Shown here one piece after another: positions 52,692 through 62,795 of a stretch of DNA of 64,000 nucleotides. The notes below the pieces were generated by a model, which had not been told where the DNA came from, ran no database searches, and saw only the letters and a program-made list of their open reading frames with translations. The stretch spans positions 186,001 through 250,000 of the forward strand of contig NZ_RKME01000002.1 in assembly GCF_003797825.1 (NCBI RefSeq), written 5' to 3'. This DNA comes from Gordonia sp. OPL2 (GTDB lineage: Bacteria; Actinomycetota; Actinomycetes; Mycobacteriales; Mycobacteriaceae). The translations under genes were made by a program, and so were the position numbers. The stretch's first letter is position 1. Each line of letters opens with the position of its first letter.

Positions 52692-55637
52692 ATGCCAGCC
52701 GACGCAGCACGACAGATGTCGTCCGAACCCGCCCCCACCCTGCCGATCCATGCCCTCTGGCGGCCGGGGGTCGGCCTGGCACTCTGGTGGGCACGGCCGG
52801 ACGCAGGACCCGATGACCTCCCCCCGGAGATCGCCGCCCAGCTGTCCCGGCGCCGCTCACGCCGCGAGATCACGCTGATCGGAGCGGCGGGACGTCGAGA
52901 GTTCCTCAGCACCTTCACGCTGGGCATCGGTTCGACCGTCGCCCTCCTGGATCTCACCCGCCCGCATGCGACCAGCGGTGAGATCGCCTGGTATCGGTAC
53001 CTCCTCGACGGGGTCCGGCGCCACATCGCAGCGGGCGGAGTCGCTCCCGGGGTGACCGAGATCGACGGCGAGCCCATGCTGCGCTGGCTCCCGGTCCCCA
53101 CTCCGTCGTGGCGCAGCTGGATGGCGGTCGTGTCCACCACCGCCCCCGGCGTGGTCACCGACAACGGCGGTTCCGACTCGATCGCGGATCTCGTCGGCGA
53201 GCTCCTCGACCACGAGTGCCGCGGCCGGATCACCGCGAGCGGACCGATCGTCGCCGACGATCACGCAGGCGGTCGCATCATCCGCGCGCTCGCCGCCGAC
53301 CCGCCGGAGACCACCGAGGCACAACGTGCCCGGCTGCGCCATGCCGCCGGCACCTGGATGCAGTGGAATTCGGCTGCCCCTCATGACGACTCGATGGTCG
53401 TCCTCCGACTGCACGAACCCGACGAGGAGGACGGCCCCGACACCACCGGCGCGTGGCGCCCGCATACCGTTCCCCAGGAACCGCTGTGGCGCCTGCAGGT
53501 CTGTCGGCGACATGCCGACGGTCGCATCATCGGCGTCGAACCGCACCGCCTCGACCAGCACGAACTCGAGCGTGTCACCAACGGGCTGGCGACTGCGGTT
53601 CGCGCTTTCCCGGAGTTGTCGGGCGCCGAACCCGATCGGCACTCACTCGATTTCCTGCTCACCACACCGATGGTCGAGAGGTTGTTCGTCGACGGCGCGG
53701 CTGCGCTCACCGAGGCCGGGTGCCCGGTCCTGCTGCCGCGGACCGTCGCCGAGGTCCGCCCGACGCTCGGCCTCCGCGCCCGACCGGTCGCCACCAGCAC
53801 CGGTCGTGCCGCACAGATCGGGGCCACCGAGATCGACGAGTTCGAGTGGCGCCTCGCGCTCGGCGACGATCCGGCGGCGATGACGCTGTCCGACGCCGAT
53901 CTGGCCGACCTGGCCAGGCGGCAGGGCGACCTGGTGAGAATCCGTGGCATCTGGGTCCGTGCCGAGGGAGCCGCACTCACCCGCGCCGCCGCATTCATCG
54001 TCGGTCAACGGGCGCAGGCGAACTCGGATCAGCCGGCCGACATGGGCGAACTGTTCAACCTCATCGTCGACACCGTCCCGGTTCCGGTGACGTCGATCGA
54101 GGGCCTGTCGTGGCTGGACGACATCGCCACCGGTGGTCGTCTTCGGCCTGCACCGATCACCACACCGGAGTCGCTGCACGCCGAACTGCGGCCGTATCAG
54201 CAGCGCGGACTGGAATGGCTCGCGTATCTGTCGGAGCATCAGATCGGCGGGGTCCTCGCCGACGACATGGGGCTGGGCAAGACCGTGCAGATCATCGCCC
54301 TGCTCTGCCACGAGATGGCCGTCGCCGCCCCGGCGCGCCCGGGTGCGCCGACTCTCATCGTCTGTCCGATGTCGGTGGTCGGGAACTGGGAACGCGAGAT
54401 CGCGCGGTTTGCACCGCATCTGCGCGTCATCGTGCATCACGGCACATCCCGTGCCGGCCGTGCCACCATCGGCGAGGTGCTCTCCGGAGCCGATGTGGTC
54501 CTGACGACATTCGCGATCGCCACCCGGGACCGCGACCTCCTCGGCGCCCGACAGTGGCGACGTGTCGTCATCGACGAGGCTCAGCACCTGAAGAATGTCG
54601 CCACCAAGGCGGCGAAGGCGGTCCGATCGTTGCCCGCCGATCACCGCATCGCCCTGACCGGCACCCCCGTCGAGAATCGACTCGAGGATCTACGCGCGGT
54701 GATCGACCTGGTGAATCCGGGTCTGCTCGGATCGGCCTCCCGATTCCGCGCCCGATTCGCCGAGCCCATCGAACGGGACCGCGACGAGGCGACGATCCGT
54801 CGGCTCACCGCGCTCACCCGGCCGTTCATCCTGCGCCGCGAGAAGACGGACCCGACGATCATCTCCGATCTGCCGGAGAAGACCGACATCACCGTCCGCG
54901 CCAACCTGACGCTCGAGCAGGCCGCACTCTATCGCGCGGTGATCGACGAGCTCATGGAGGCCCTCCGCAGCAAACAGCAGCGCACGATCCGTCGCCGCAA
55001 CATCCTCGCGGCGTTGACGCGACTCAAGCAGGTATGCAATCACCCTGCCCACTATCTGGCGGACGCGTCGGACATGTTGCGGCGCAACCGCCATCGCTCC
55101 GGCAAGGTCGAGCTGCTCGTCGACATCCTGACGACCGCGGCAGCCGAAGGAGACCGCGCACTGGTGTTCACGCAGTTCGCCGCGTTCGGACAGCTGCTGT
55201 CGGAGTGGCTGTCCCCCGTACTCGGCGAGCCCGTGCCCGTTCTGCACGGCGGGGTCAACCGGACCGACCGCGATGCGATGGTGGCCCGATTCCAGGCCGG
55301 CGGCGGGCCTCCGGCCATGATCGCGACCCTCAAGGCCGGTGGAACCGGTCTCAATCTGACCGCAGCCAATCATGTTCTGCACGTGGACCGGTGGTGGAAT
55401 CCGGCCGTCGAGGACCAGGCCACTGACCGTGCCTATCGCATCGGCCAGCACCAGCGCGTGCAGGTCCACCGGTTCCTGTGCGTCGGGACGTTGGAGGAGC
55501 GCATCGACGAGATGATCGCCGCGAAACGTGAACTCTCCCGGCTCACCGTCAGTGCCGGTGAGAACTGGATGTCCGACCTCGGTGATGACGAGCTGTTCGA
55601 TCTGTTCCGGCTGCGCGACGAGGCGGTCAGCGAATGA
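52692..55637 (+). CDS. SNF2-family DEAD/DEAH helicase (Rv2101/HelZ type)
   Basis: A 981-residue Swi2/Snf2 ATPase. The N-terminal 480 residues form the bacterial SNF2-associated region (ending near PVTSIEGLSWLDDIATGGRL). The helicase core begins at LRPYQQRGLEWLAYLSEHQI, with Walker A DDMGLGKTVQ, ATPase box VIDEAQHLKN, HRIALTGTPVENRLEDL, and in the second lobe VFTQFAAFGQLLSEWL and DRAYRIGQHQRVQVHRFL. It probably remodels protein-DNA or RNA-polymerase complexes, or acts in repair. A -10-like TAGTGT lies at 52671-52676. The stop overlaps the SWIM-domain gene by 4 bp (ATGA). Confidence 0.9.
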   Translation: MPADAARQMSSEPAPTLPIHALWRPGVGLALWWARPDAGPDDLPPEIAAQLSRRRSRREITLIGAAGRREFLSTFTLGIGSTVALLDLTRPHATSGEIAWYRYLLDGVRRHIAAGGVAPGVTEIDGEPMLRWLPVPTPSWRSWMAVVSTTAPGVVTDNGGSDSIADLVGELLDHECRGRITASGPIVADDHAGGRIIRALAADPPETTEAQRARLRHAAGTWMQWNSAAPHDDSMVVLRLHEPDEEDGPDTTGAWRPHTVPQEPLWRLQVCRRHADGRIIGVEPHRLDQHELERVTNGLATAVRAFPELSGAEPDRHSLDFLLTTPMVERLFVDGAAALTEAGCPVLLPRTVAEVRPTLGLRARPVATSTGRAAQIGATEIDEFEWRLALGDDPAAMTLSDADLADLARRQGDLVRIRGIWVRAEGAALTRAAAFIVGQRAQANSDQPADMGELFNLIVDTVPVPVTSIEGLSWLDDIATGGRLRPAPITTPESLHAELRPYQQRGLEWLAYLSEHQIGGVLADDMGLGKTVQIIALLCHEMAVAAPARPGAPTLIVCPMSVVGNWEREIARFAPHLRVIVHHGTSRAGRATIGEVLSGADVVLTTFAIATRDRDLLGARQWRRVVIDEAQHLKNVATKAAKAVRSLPADHRIALTGTPVENRLEDLRAVIDLVNPGLLGSASRFRARFAEPIERDRDEATIRRLTALTRPFILRREKTDPTIISDLPEKTDITVRANLTLEQAALYRAVIDELMEALRSKQQRTIRRRNILAALTRLKQVCNHPAHYLADASDMLRRNRHRSGKVELLVDILTTAAAEGDRALVFTQFAAFGQLLSEWLSPVLGEPVPVLHGGVNRTDRDAMVARFQAGGGPPAMIATLKAGGTGLNLTAANHVLHVDRWWNPAVEDQATDRAYRIGQHQRVQVHRFLCVGTLEERIDEMIAAKRELSRLTVSAGENWMSDLGDDELFDLFRLRDEAVSE

Positions 55638-56446
55638 GTCCGCGCGGCAGCGGCCGGAGCCGCGCGCGGGCGTCGGCGACCCGTGGCTATGGCGTGTCCC
55701 GCTGGGGCCGGGCATTTGTCGATGTCGTCGAGGGCGCTCACACCGGCGATGTCGATCGCCGCCGGATCACGCAGGCCCGACGGTACTTTCGCGATCACCA
55801 TGCCGAACGCGTGCGGATCATCGAGGGGCGGGTGACCGCGTCGGTGCGGGGCAGTCAGCTCGATCCGTTCGAGGTGACGCTGACCTCGCGACCGGTCGAC
55901 GCCGAGACCGTCGTGTCGCTGCTCCGTCAGCGCGAGGCGACGGGCGATCTCATGACACTGGCCCGCGGCGAACAGCCCACTGTGCTGGGCGAGCTGATCA
56001 TGCCGACCGAGTCGGCGGACATCGTGGCGGACTGCACGTGCCCGGACGAGTCCCCCCGCTGTATCCACGCCCTGTGTATCGCCTACGAGGTTGCCGCCGA
56101 GATCGACCGCAGCGCAGCGACGTTGCTGACGGTGATGGGCACCGACGTCGCCGCACTCCTGGGCGCCGCCTCCGGCCGTCCCCCCGCCGGGGACGGCGAC
56201 GGTCACGGCGATAAGGATGACGACGACGCCGTGTCGTCGGCGATGCCGTCGGTGGACTTCTACGGGACGAACGCGGTGCTCCCGCCGCTTCCCACGCCCG
56301 CGCGCACCAACCCGATCATGGACCTGGATCCCGACGCGCTTCGCAAAGCCCTACGCGCCTCCGGGGTGCCGCCGGCCGAGATCGGCGAGACCCTCGACCT
56401 GCTCGACGATCTCTACGAACGTCTCCGCAACCCGTCGATCTCGTAG
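55634..56446 (+). CDS. SWIM zinc-finger protein paired with the SNF2 helicase
   Basis: A 270-residue protein. The SWIM zinc motif is CTCPDESPRCIHALCIAYEV (CXCX6CXH, about residues 135-155). N-terminal RYGVSRWGRAFVDVVEG-like sequence is typical of the family. A low-complexity acidic/Gly linker (DGDGHGDKDDDD, about residue 195) precedes a helical tail. SWIM domains bind DNA or proteins. The 4-bp overlap with the SNF2 gene implies the products work together, a pairing common in actinobacteria, but the process served is unknown. Confidence 0.85.
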   Translation: MSPRGSGRSRARASATRGYGVSRWGRAFVDVVEGAHTGDVDRRRITQARRYFRDHHAERVRIIEGRVTASVRGSQLDPFEVTLTSRPVDAETVVSLLRQREATGDLMTLARGEQPTVLGELIMPTESADIVADCTCPDESPRCIHALCIAYEVAAEIDRSAATLLTVMGTDVAALLGAASGRPPAGDGDGHGDKDDDDAVSSAMPSVDFYGTNAVLPPLPTPARTNPIMDLDPDALRKALRASGVPPAEIGETLDLLDDLYERLRNPSIS

Positions 56447-56457
56447 GACACCGTCAC

Positions 56458-56625
56458 CTCGCCGACCGGGCGCAGAATCTCGCCGATCGTGCCCTGGATT
56501 TCGCCGATCGTGCCCACCGCCGAACACACACGCGGACCTGGCATGGCCTCCCAACCCTCACTCGCCGACCGGGCGCAGAATCTCGCCGATCGTGCCCTGG
56601 ATTTCGCCGATCGTGCCCACCGCCG
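56458..56625. repeat. Two perfect 65-bp direct repeats with 21-bp internal periodicity
   Basis: Copies 56458-56522 and 56561-56625 are identical, separated by a unique 38-bp spacer. Each copy holds TCGCCGATCGTGCCC twice at 21-bp spacing, giving four copies in 130 bp. They fill the 210-bp convergent junction between the SWIM gene and nrdF. No terminator hairpin without repeats is apparent. The origin by recent duplication is clear from the perfect identity; a function is not. Confidence 0.9.
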
Positions 56626-56656
56626 GTGACCCGGAGGTGCCGATGACGATCCGAGG

Positions 56657-58424
<1,768 letters not shown>

Positions 58425-58442
58425 GAACAGTTGGTCAGACTG

Positions 58443-60638
58443 TCACAACATGCAGGAAACGCAATTTTCCACCTCAGTCCCCTCGAGAGCGAGTTGACGC
58501 AGACGGATGTAGTACAGCGTCTTGATCCCCTTGCGCCACGCGTAGATCTGCGCTTTGTTGACGTCACGGGTGGTCGCGGTGTCCTTGAAGAACAAGGTCA
58601 GACTCAGACCCTGATCGACGTGCTGAGTCGCCGCGGCGTAGGTGTCGATGACCTTCTCGTACCCGATCTCGTACGCGTCCTGGTAGTAGTCCAGGTTGTC
58701 GTTGGTCATGTACGGCGCCGGATAGTAGACGCGCCCGATCTTGCCTTCCTTGCGGATCTCGATCTTCGCGGCGACCGGGTGGATCGAGCTGGTCGAGTGA
58801 TTGATGTAGGAGATCGAACCGGTCGGCGGCACTGCCTGCAGGTTCTGGTTGTAGATGCCATCGCGCTGCACAGCAGCCTTCAGCTCACGCCAGTCGTCCT
58901 GGTTCGGGATGTGAATCCCGGCCTCGCCGAACAGATCCCGGATCTTCTGGGTCTCCGGCTCCCACAGCTTCTCGGTGTACTTGTCGAAGAACTCCCCGCT
59001 CGCATACTTCGACTTCTCGAAGCCGGCGAACGCCTGACCGCGCTCGCGGGCGATCCTGTTCGATGCCCGGAGAGCATGGAACAGCACCGTGTAGAAGTAG
59101 ATGTTCGTGAAGTCGACACCTTCCTCGCTGCCGTAGTAGATCCGCTCCCGTGCGAGGTAGCCGTGCAGGTTCATCTGCCCCAGGCCGATGGCGTGGGAGT
59201 CGTTGTTGCCCTTCTCGATCGACGGCACCGAGGTGATCGCCGTCTGATCACTGACGGCGGTCAGCCCACGGATGGCGGTCTCGATGGTCTGCCCGAAGTC
59301 GGGTGAGTCCATCGCCTTCGCGATGTTCAGTGAGCCGAGGTTGCAGGAGATGTCCTTGCCGATGTGCGAATAGGACAGGTCGTCGTTGAACTCCGACGCC
59401 GTCGAGACCTGCAGGATCTCCGAGCACAGGTTGGAGTGGGTGATCTTGCCGTCGATCGGGTTGGCCCGGTTCACCGTGTCCTCGAACATGATGTACGGGT
59501 AGCCCGACTCGAACTGCAGCTCGGCGAGGGTCTGGAAGAACTCGCGCGCCTTGATCTTGGTCTTGCGGATGCGCTTGTCTTCGACCATCTCGTGGTACTT
59601 GTCCGTGACATTCACGTCGGCGAACGGCACCCCGTAGACGCGTTCCACGTCATATGGGCTGAACAGGTACATGTCGTCGTTGTCCTTGGCGAGCTGGAAG
59701 GTGATGTCGGGGATCACCACGCCGAGCGACAGCGTCTTGATGCGGATCTTCTCGTCCGCGTTCTCCCGCTTGGTGTCGAGGAAGCGGTAGATGTCCGGAT
59801 GGTGTGCGTGCAGGTAGACGGCACCGGCCCCTTGGCGTGCGCCGAGCTGGTTGGCGTAGGAGAACGAGTCCTCGAGCAGCTTCATGATCGGGATGACGCC
59901 CGAACTCTGGTTCTCGATCTTCTTGATCGGCGCGCCGTGCTCACGGATGTTGGACAGCAGCAGTGCTACACCCCCACCACGCTTGGAAAGCTGGAGAGCC
60001 GAATTGATCGACCTGCCAATGGATTCCATGTTGTCCTCGATGCGCAAGAGAAAGCAGCTCACCGGCTCACCGCGCTGCTTCTTGCCCGAGTTGAGGAAGG
60101 TCGGGGTCGCCGGCTGGAAGCGGCCGTCGATGATCTCGTCGACGAGGTGTCGCGCCAGCGCGGTGTCACCGTCGGCCAGCGTCAGCGCGACCATGCAGAC
60201 GCGATCCTCGAAGCGCTCGAGGAAGCGCTTGCCGTCGAAGGTCTTCAGTGTGTAGCTCGTGTAGTACTTGAACGCGCCGAGGAACGTCGGGAAGCGGAAC
60301 TTCTTCGAGAAGGCATGCCCGAAGAGCAGTTTCACGAACTCACGGTCGTACTTGGCCAGGACCTCCGGCTCGTAGTAGTTCTCCTCGAGCAGGTAGTCCA
60401 GCTTCTCGTCGAGATCGTGGAAGAAGACCGTGTTCTGGTTGACGTGCTGCAGGAAGTACTGGTTGGCGGCCTCGCGATCCTTCTCGAACTGGATGTTGCC
60501 GTCCCTGTCGTACAGGTTCAGCATCGCGTTGAGCGCGTGATAGTCCAGCTCGCCGGGTTCGTGTCCCGACGGACCGGGATGCACCCCGGACTTGCTGGCC
60601 GAGGCGGTGTCCGAGACGGGTGCGGCGGTTGGCGACAC
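58443..60638 (-). CDS. nrdE: Class Ib ribonucleotide reductase alpha subunit NrdE
   Basis: Catalytic subunit reducing NDPs to dNDPs, 731 residues, uninterrupted by an intein. [31 protein letters not shown] and [13 protein letters not shown] carry the active-site Cys residues; [20 protein letters not shown] is a substrate-loop signature; the C-terminal VENCVSCML is the redox Cys pair served by NrdH. There is no ATP-cone domain at the N-terminus, as expected for class Ib. The start is GTG 60638, with CAGGAG 8 nt upstream. The operon order is nrdH-nrdI-nrdE-(endonuclease)-nrdF. Confidence 0.96.
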   Translation of the reverse strand: MSPTAAPVSDTASASKSGVHPGPSGHEPGELDYHALNAMLNLYDRDGNIQFEKDREAANQYFLQHVNQNTVFFHDLDEKLDYLLEENYYEPEVLAKYDREFVKLLFGHAFSKKFRFPTFLGAFKYYTSYTLKTFDGKRFLERFEDRVCMVALTLADGDTALARHLVDEIIDGRFQPATPTFLNSGKKQRGEPVSCFLLRIEDNMESIGRSINSALQLSKRGGGVALLLSNIREHGAPIKKIENQSSGVIPIMKLLEDSFSYANQLGARQGAGAVYLHAHHPDIYRFLDTKRENADEKIRIKTLSLGVVIPDITFQLAKDNDDMYLFSPYDVERVYGVPFADVNVTDKYHEMVEDKRIRKTKIKAREFFQTLAELQFESGYPYIMFEDTVNRANPIDGKITHSNLCSEILQVSTASEFNDDLSYSHIGKDISCNLGSLNIAKAMDSPDFGQTIETAIRGLTAVSDQTAITSVPSIEKGNNDSHAIGLGQMNLHGYLARERIYYGSEEGVDFTNIYFYTVLFHALRASNRIARERGQAFAGFEKSKYASGEFFDKYTEKLWEPETQKIRDLFGEAGIHIPNQDDWRELKAAVQRDGIYNQNLQAVPPTGSISYINHSTSSIHPVAAKIEIRKEGKIGRVYYPAPYMTNDNLDYYQDAYEIGYEKVIDTYAAATQHVDQGLSLTLFFKDTATTRDVNKAQIYAWRKGIKTLYYIRLRQLALEGTEVENCVSCML

Positions 60639-60695
60639 GAAAGACTCCTGCAGCTAGATGGTGGTATTCGAAAAGTACTGGCTGGGTCTGACAAC

Positions 60696-61181
60696 TCAGC
60701 CGCGTGACGCGGTCAGCTCGACCCGGTCCGGATGGATGAACGCGGGACTCTGCGCGAACTCGACGAGCCCCTCCCGCACGCGATCGACATCGTCGGCGGT
60801 ACCCATGAGCTCGAACCGGTACAGATACGGCACATGGCATTTACGCGAGACGATGTCGCCGGCGAGGCAGAACTCCTCACCGAAGTTGGTGTTCCCGGCC
60901 GCGATGACGGCACGGATGCGCGACCGGTTGTGGACGTTGTTCAGGAACTTGATGACCTGTTTCGGCACGTACCCGGCCCGATCGCCGGTCGCCTTGCCCC
61001 CACCATAGGTCGGCAGGATGAGCACGAACGGTTCGTCGACCGTGAACGACGACGGATCACCGAGAACCGGGATGCGTCGTGCACGCACACCGAGCTTCTC
61101 GACGAACCGATGCGTGTTCTCGGAGACCGAGGAGAAATAGACGATCAACGGCGTGGCGGCCGATGCGGGTGAGGTCCGCAT
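60696..61181 (-). CDS. nrdI: NrdI flavodoxin-like protein
   Basis: A 161-residue FMN protein that supplies the oxidant to assemble the dimanganese-tyrosyl radical of Nrd[19 protein letters not shown] is the FMN-phosphate loop, with [20 protein letters not shown] and [22 protein letters not shown] 61181 follows GGGAGG. It lies 57 bp upstream of nrdE and 108 bp downstream of nrdH, in the usual nrdHIEF order. Confidence 0.95.
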   Translation of the reverse strand: MRTSPASAATPLIVYFSSVSENTHRFVEKLGVRARRIPVLGDPSSFTVDEPFVLILPTYGGGKATGDRAGYVPKQVIKFLNNVHNRSRIRAVIAAGNTNFGEEFCLAGDIVSRKCHVPYLYRFELMGTADDVDRVREGLVEFAQSPAFIHPDRVELTASRG

Positions 61182-61289
61182 GATGATCGACCTCCCGTAC
61201 TGCTGAATGGTTGGTGACGACTGGTCCCAGGCACCTGCCGGTCACTGCTGTCCTCGACCCGACTTCCCCATCAGGTCGACGATGGGGCG

Positions 61290-61523
61290 TCAGGCGGCAG
61301 CAGTGGCCAGTGCCTTGATCCGGTCCGGACGGAAGCCCGACCAGTGATCGTCGCCGACGACCACCACGGGCGCCTGCAGGTATCCCAGGGCCATCACGTA
61401 GTCACGCGCCTCGTCGTCCTGGCTGATGTCGACGACCTCGTACTCCAGCCCCTGCTTGTCGAGGGCCTTGTAGGTGGCGTTGCACTGGACGCAGGCGGGC
61501 TTGGTGTACACGGTGATGGCCAT
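61290..61523 (-). CDS. nrdH: NrdH glutaredoxin-like electron donor
   Basis: A 77-residue thioredoxin-fold redoxin that reduces NrdE, itself reduced by thioredoxin reductase. The active site CVQC lies near residue 11 in TKPACVQCNATYKALDKQG. The NrdH-specific C-terminal HWSGFRPDRIKAL is present. ATG 61523 follows AAGGAG. It is the first gene of the nrd operon and is preceded by an unusually long 5' region with NrdR boxes and a phased array. Confidence 0.96.
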   Translation of the reverse strand: MAITVYTKPACVQCNATYKALDKQGLEYEVVDISQDDEARDYVMALGYLQAPVVVVGDDHWSGFRPDRIKALATAAA

Positions 61524-61891
61524 CGAGGTTCTCCTTGTGCGTTCTGGCTGTCTGCTGGATCAGGCTGTTCTGCTGGTCGGTGTTCGCGGTTCCGGCCCGC
61601 GGTCCCGGGTCGTCCGAGGGCGAGGAGGCCCGCATCGGAGTCATGTCGAGTTGTCGTCGTGCGCTGCTGTCGCCGGCACCGACCCGGCAGGGCCGTCACC
61701 GTTCATCCCGGTGGGGATGAACCCGTCACCTTCTTGCGCCTGATGACCACAGACGAGCGGACCCGTCCTGTTCAACGCCGTGCGGTGACCAACACTTTCC
61801 CAACGTGAAGATGGTGACCCAGATCACCGACTTCCAGGCGTTTCCCGCAAAATCACATCGATGTACGTAACCCGCCCTGCTGGTGTCCAAA
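61524..61891 (-). other. Long nrdH leader region, about 370 bp without a gene
   Basis: No convincing coding sequence on either strand. It contains, going upstream, the nrdH ribosome site, a 9-bp-stem hairpin at 61701-61722 flanked by direct repeats, and a perfect 10-bp palindrome ACATCGATGT at 61855-61864. A -10-like TAGTGT on the minus strand lies within NrdR box 1. If that is used, the nrd transcript has an untranslated leader of about 360 nt. Confidence 0.5.
61701..61722 (-). other. Hairpin in the nrdH leader, flanked by direct repeats
   Basis: GTTCATCCC-GGTG-GGGATGAAC is a perfect 9-bp stem with a 4-nt loop. Immediately outside it on both sides, read on the minus strand, is GGTGACGG. There is no T tract. 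It could be an RNA structure in the leader or a protein-binding site. Confidence 0.55.
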
Positions 61892-61939
61892 ACACTACAC
61901 CTAGTGCCCGACAATTCGCACCACCACTAGAACTTGTGA
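61892..61939 (-). promoter_or_regulatory. Pair of NrdR boxes upstream of nrdHIEF
   Basis: Box 1, ACACTACACCTAGTGC (61892-61907), matches the NrdR consensus ACACTATATATAGTGT at 12 of 16. Box 2, CCACTAGAACTTGTGA (61924-61939), matches at 11 of 16, counting A/T as equal at one position. The box starts are 32 bp apart, about three helical turns, the spacing known for NrdR pairs. NrdR, an ATP-cone repressor, would lower nrd transcription when dATP is high. Confidence 0.7.
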
Positions 61940-61992
61940 ATAACATTCGTGAAAGTCGCAGGTCGCGGGCATGCGCGATCGTGAAGTCGGGC

Positions 61993-62058
61993 GTGTCCGG
62001 CGTGTCGTCCACAGGTTGTCCCCCGGCCCTCCACAAGGTGTCCGCAGATCGGTCCACA
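61993..62058 (-). promoter_or_regulatory. Helically phased array of DnaA-box-like 9-mers
   Basis: Six 9-mers of TTGTCCACA type in the same orientation start at 61993 (GTGTCCGGC), 62005 (TCGTCCACA), 62016 (TTGTCCCCC), 62027 (CCCTCCACA), 62038 (GTGTCCGCA) and 62050 (CGGTCCACA). Spacings are 12, 11, 11, 11 and 12 bp. TCGTCCACA is one mismatch from the consensus; the others are weaker. The array lies just upstream of the NrdR boxes, so cooperative DnaA binding at the nrd promoter is plausible. Confidence 0.5.
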
Positions 62059-62135
62059 GGCCGTCGACGACAACGCGCCGCCGTGGACCCCGAAGGGCAC
62101 ACGACGGCGCGTCGAAACGTAGCTGTCGAGTCGGC

Positions 62136-62705
62136 TCAGGCGGCGACGGCCACCTCGTCCACGAGCCGATTGACGGCGGCGACGACCTGACCCACCAGCC
62201 CGGGATCCGACACCCCGCTGTCGCCGAGTGTCGACGTCTGGACACCGACCTCGACGTCCTCGATCACGCGGCCGCCGGCGATACCCACCGACTTCCGGGT
62301 GTCCTCGCGCGACCACGTGCCGGCGAACCGACCGAGGGCGGCGCCGATGACCCCGACCGGCTTGTTCGACACGGCACCCGCGCCGTACGGCCGCGAGAGC
62401 CAGTCGATGGCGTTCTTCAGCACCGCCGGGATGGTGCCGTTGTACTCGGGCGTGATCAACAGCACGGCATCCGCAGCGCCGACGGTCTCGCGCAACACTG
62501 CGACGCCGGCAGGCAGGATCGCGTCATCATCGGACGACGGGTCGTGATCCTCGCTGTAGAACGGGAGTTCTCCGAGCCCCTCGACGATGGTCACGTGGAC
62601 GCCCTGCGGGGCGTTGTCGGCGGCCACCTGGGCCAGTTGACGATTGATCGATCCCTTGCGAAGACTTCCCACCAAGACGGCGATCTCCACGTTTCCTTCG
62701 GACAC
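62136..62705 (-). CDS. NADPH-dependent FMN reductase/flavodoxin-like (Rv3054c type)
   Basis: A 189-residue member of the NADPH-dependent FMN reductase family. VLVGSLRKGSINRQLAQVAA is the FMN-phosphate loop, and LPFYSEDHDP and LITPEYNGTIPAVLKNAIDW (the PEYN motif contacting the flavin) are characteristic. It probably reduces FMN or quinones in the cytosol. GTG 62705 is preferred because GAAGGGAG lies 4 nt upstream; GTG 62690 is an alternative. It is divergent from a TetR gene, and a palindrome lies between the two starts. Confidence 0.85.
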   Translation of the reverse strand: MSEGNVEIAVLVGSLRKGSINRQLAQVAADNAPQGVHVTIVEGLGELPFYSEDHDPSSDDDAILPAGVAVLRETVGAADAVLLITPEYNGTIPAVLKNAIDWLSRPYGAGAVSNKPVGVIGAALGRFAGTWSREDTRKSVGIAGGRVIEDVEVGVQTSTLGDSGVSDPGLVGQVVAAVNRLVDEVAVAA

Positions 62706-62730
62706 GATGCTCCCTTCGGTCGTTATCAAG

Positions 62731-62759
62731 TCGGACCGTTCAACCGGACCACGGTCCGA
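62731..62759. promoter_or_regulatory. Inverted repeat between FMN reductase and TetR genes
   Basis: TCGGACCG (62731-62738) and its exact reverse complement CGGTCCGA (62752-62759), with a 13-bp spacer that itself contains GGACC. It is centred in the 90-bp divergent region and is a probable operator for the adjacent TetR regulator. Confidence 0.6.
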
Positions 62760-62795
62760 TTAATTCCGGAAAACGCCAAGCGTTACGCTCGTCAC

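Noticed and set aside
37800..52700. Siderophore cluster as a genomic island with integrase or transposon ends
   Set aside because: No transposase, integrase, tRNA or flanking direct repeats are visible at either edge, and composition appears similar to the surroundings.
56458..56625. CRISPR array
   Set aside because: Only two long repeats with one 38-bp spacer, and the repeats are themselves internally periodic. No cas genes are present.
58443..60638. Possible intein in NrdE, as is common in ribonucleotide reductases
   Set aside because: The 731-residue sequence runs continuously through all family motifs with normal length. No Cys/Ser-start and His-Asn-end splicing block is seen.
61402..61644. 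Small gene in the nrdH leader (80 codons, minus strand)
   Set aside because: It overlaps nrdH out of frame for half its length and has no ribosome site or recognisable sequence.
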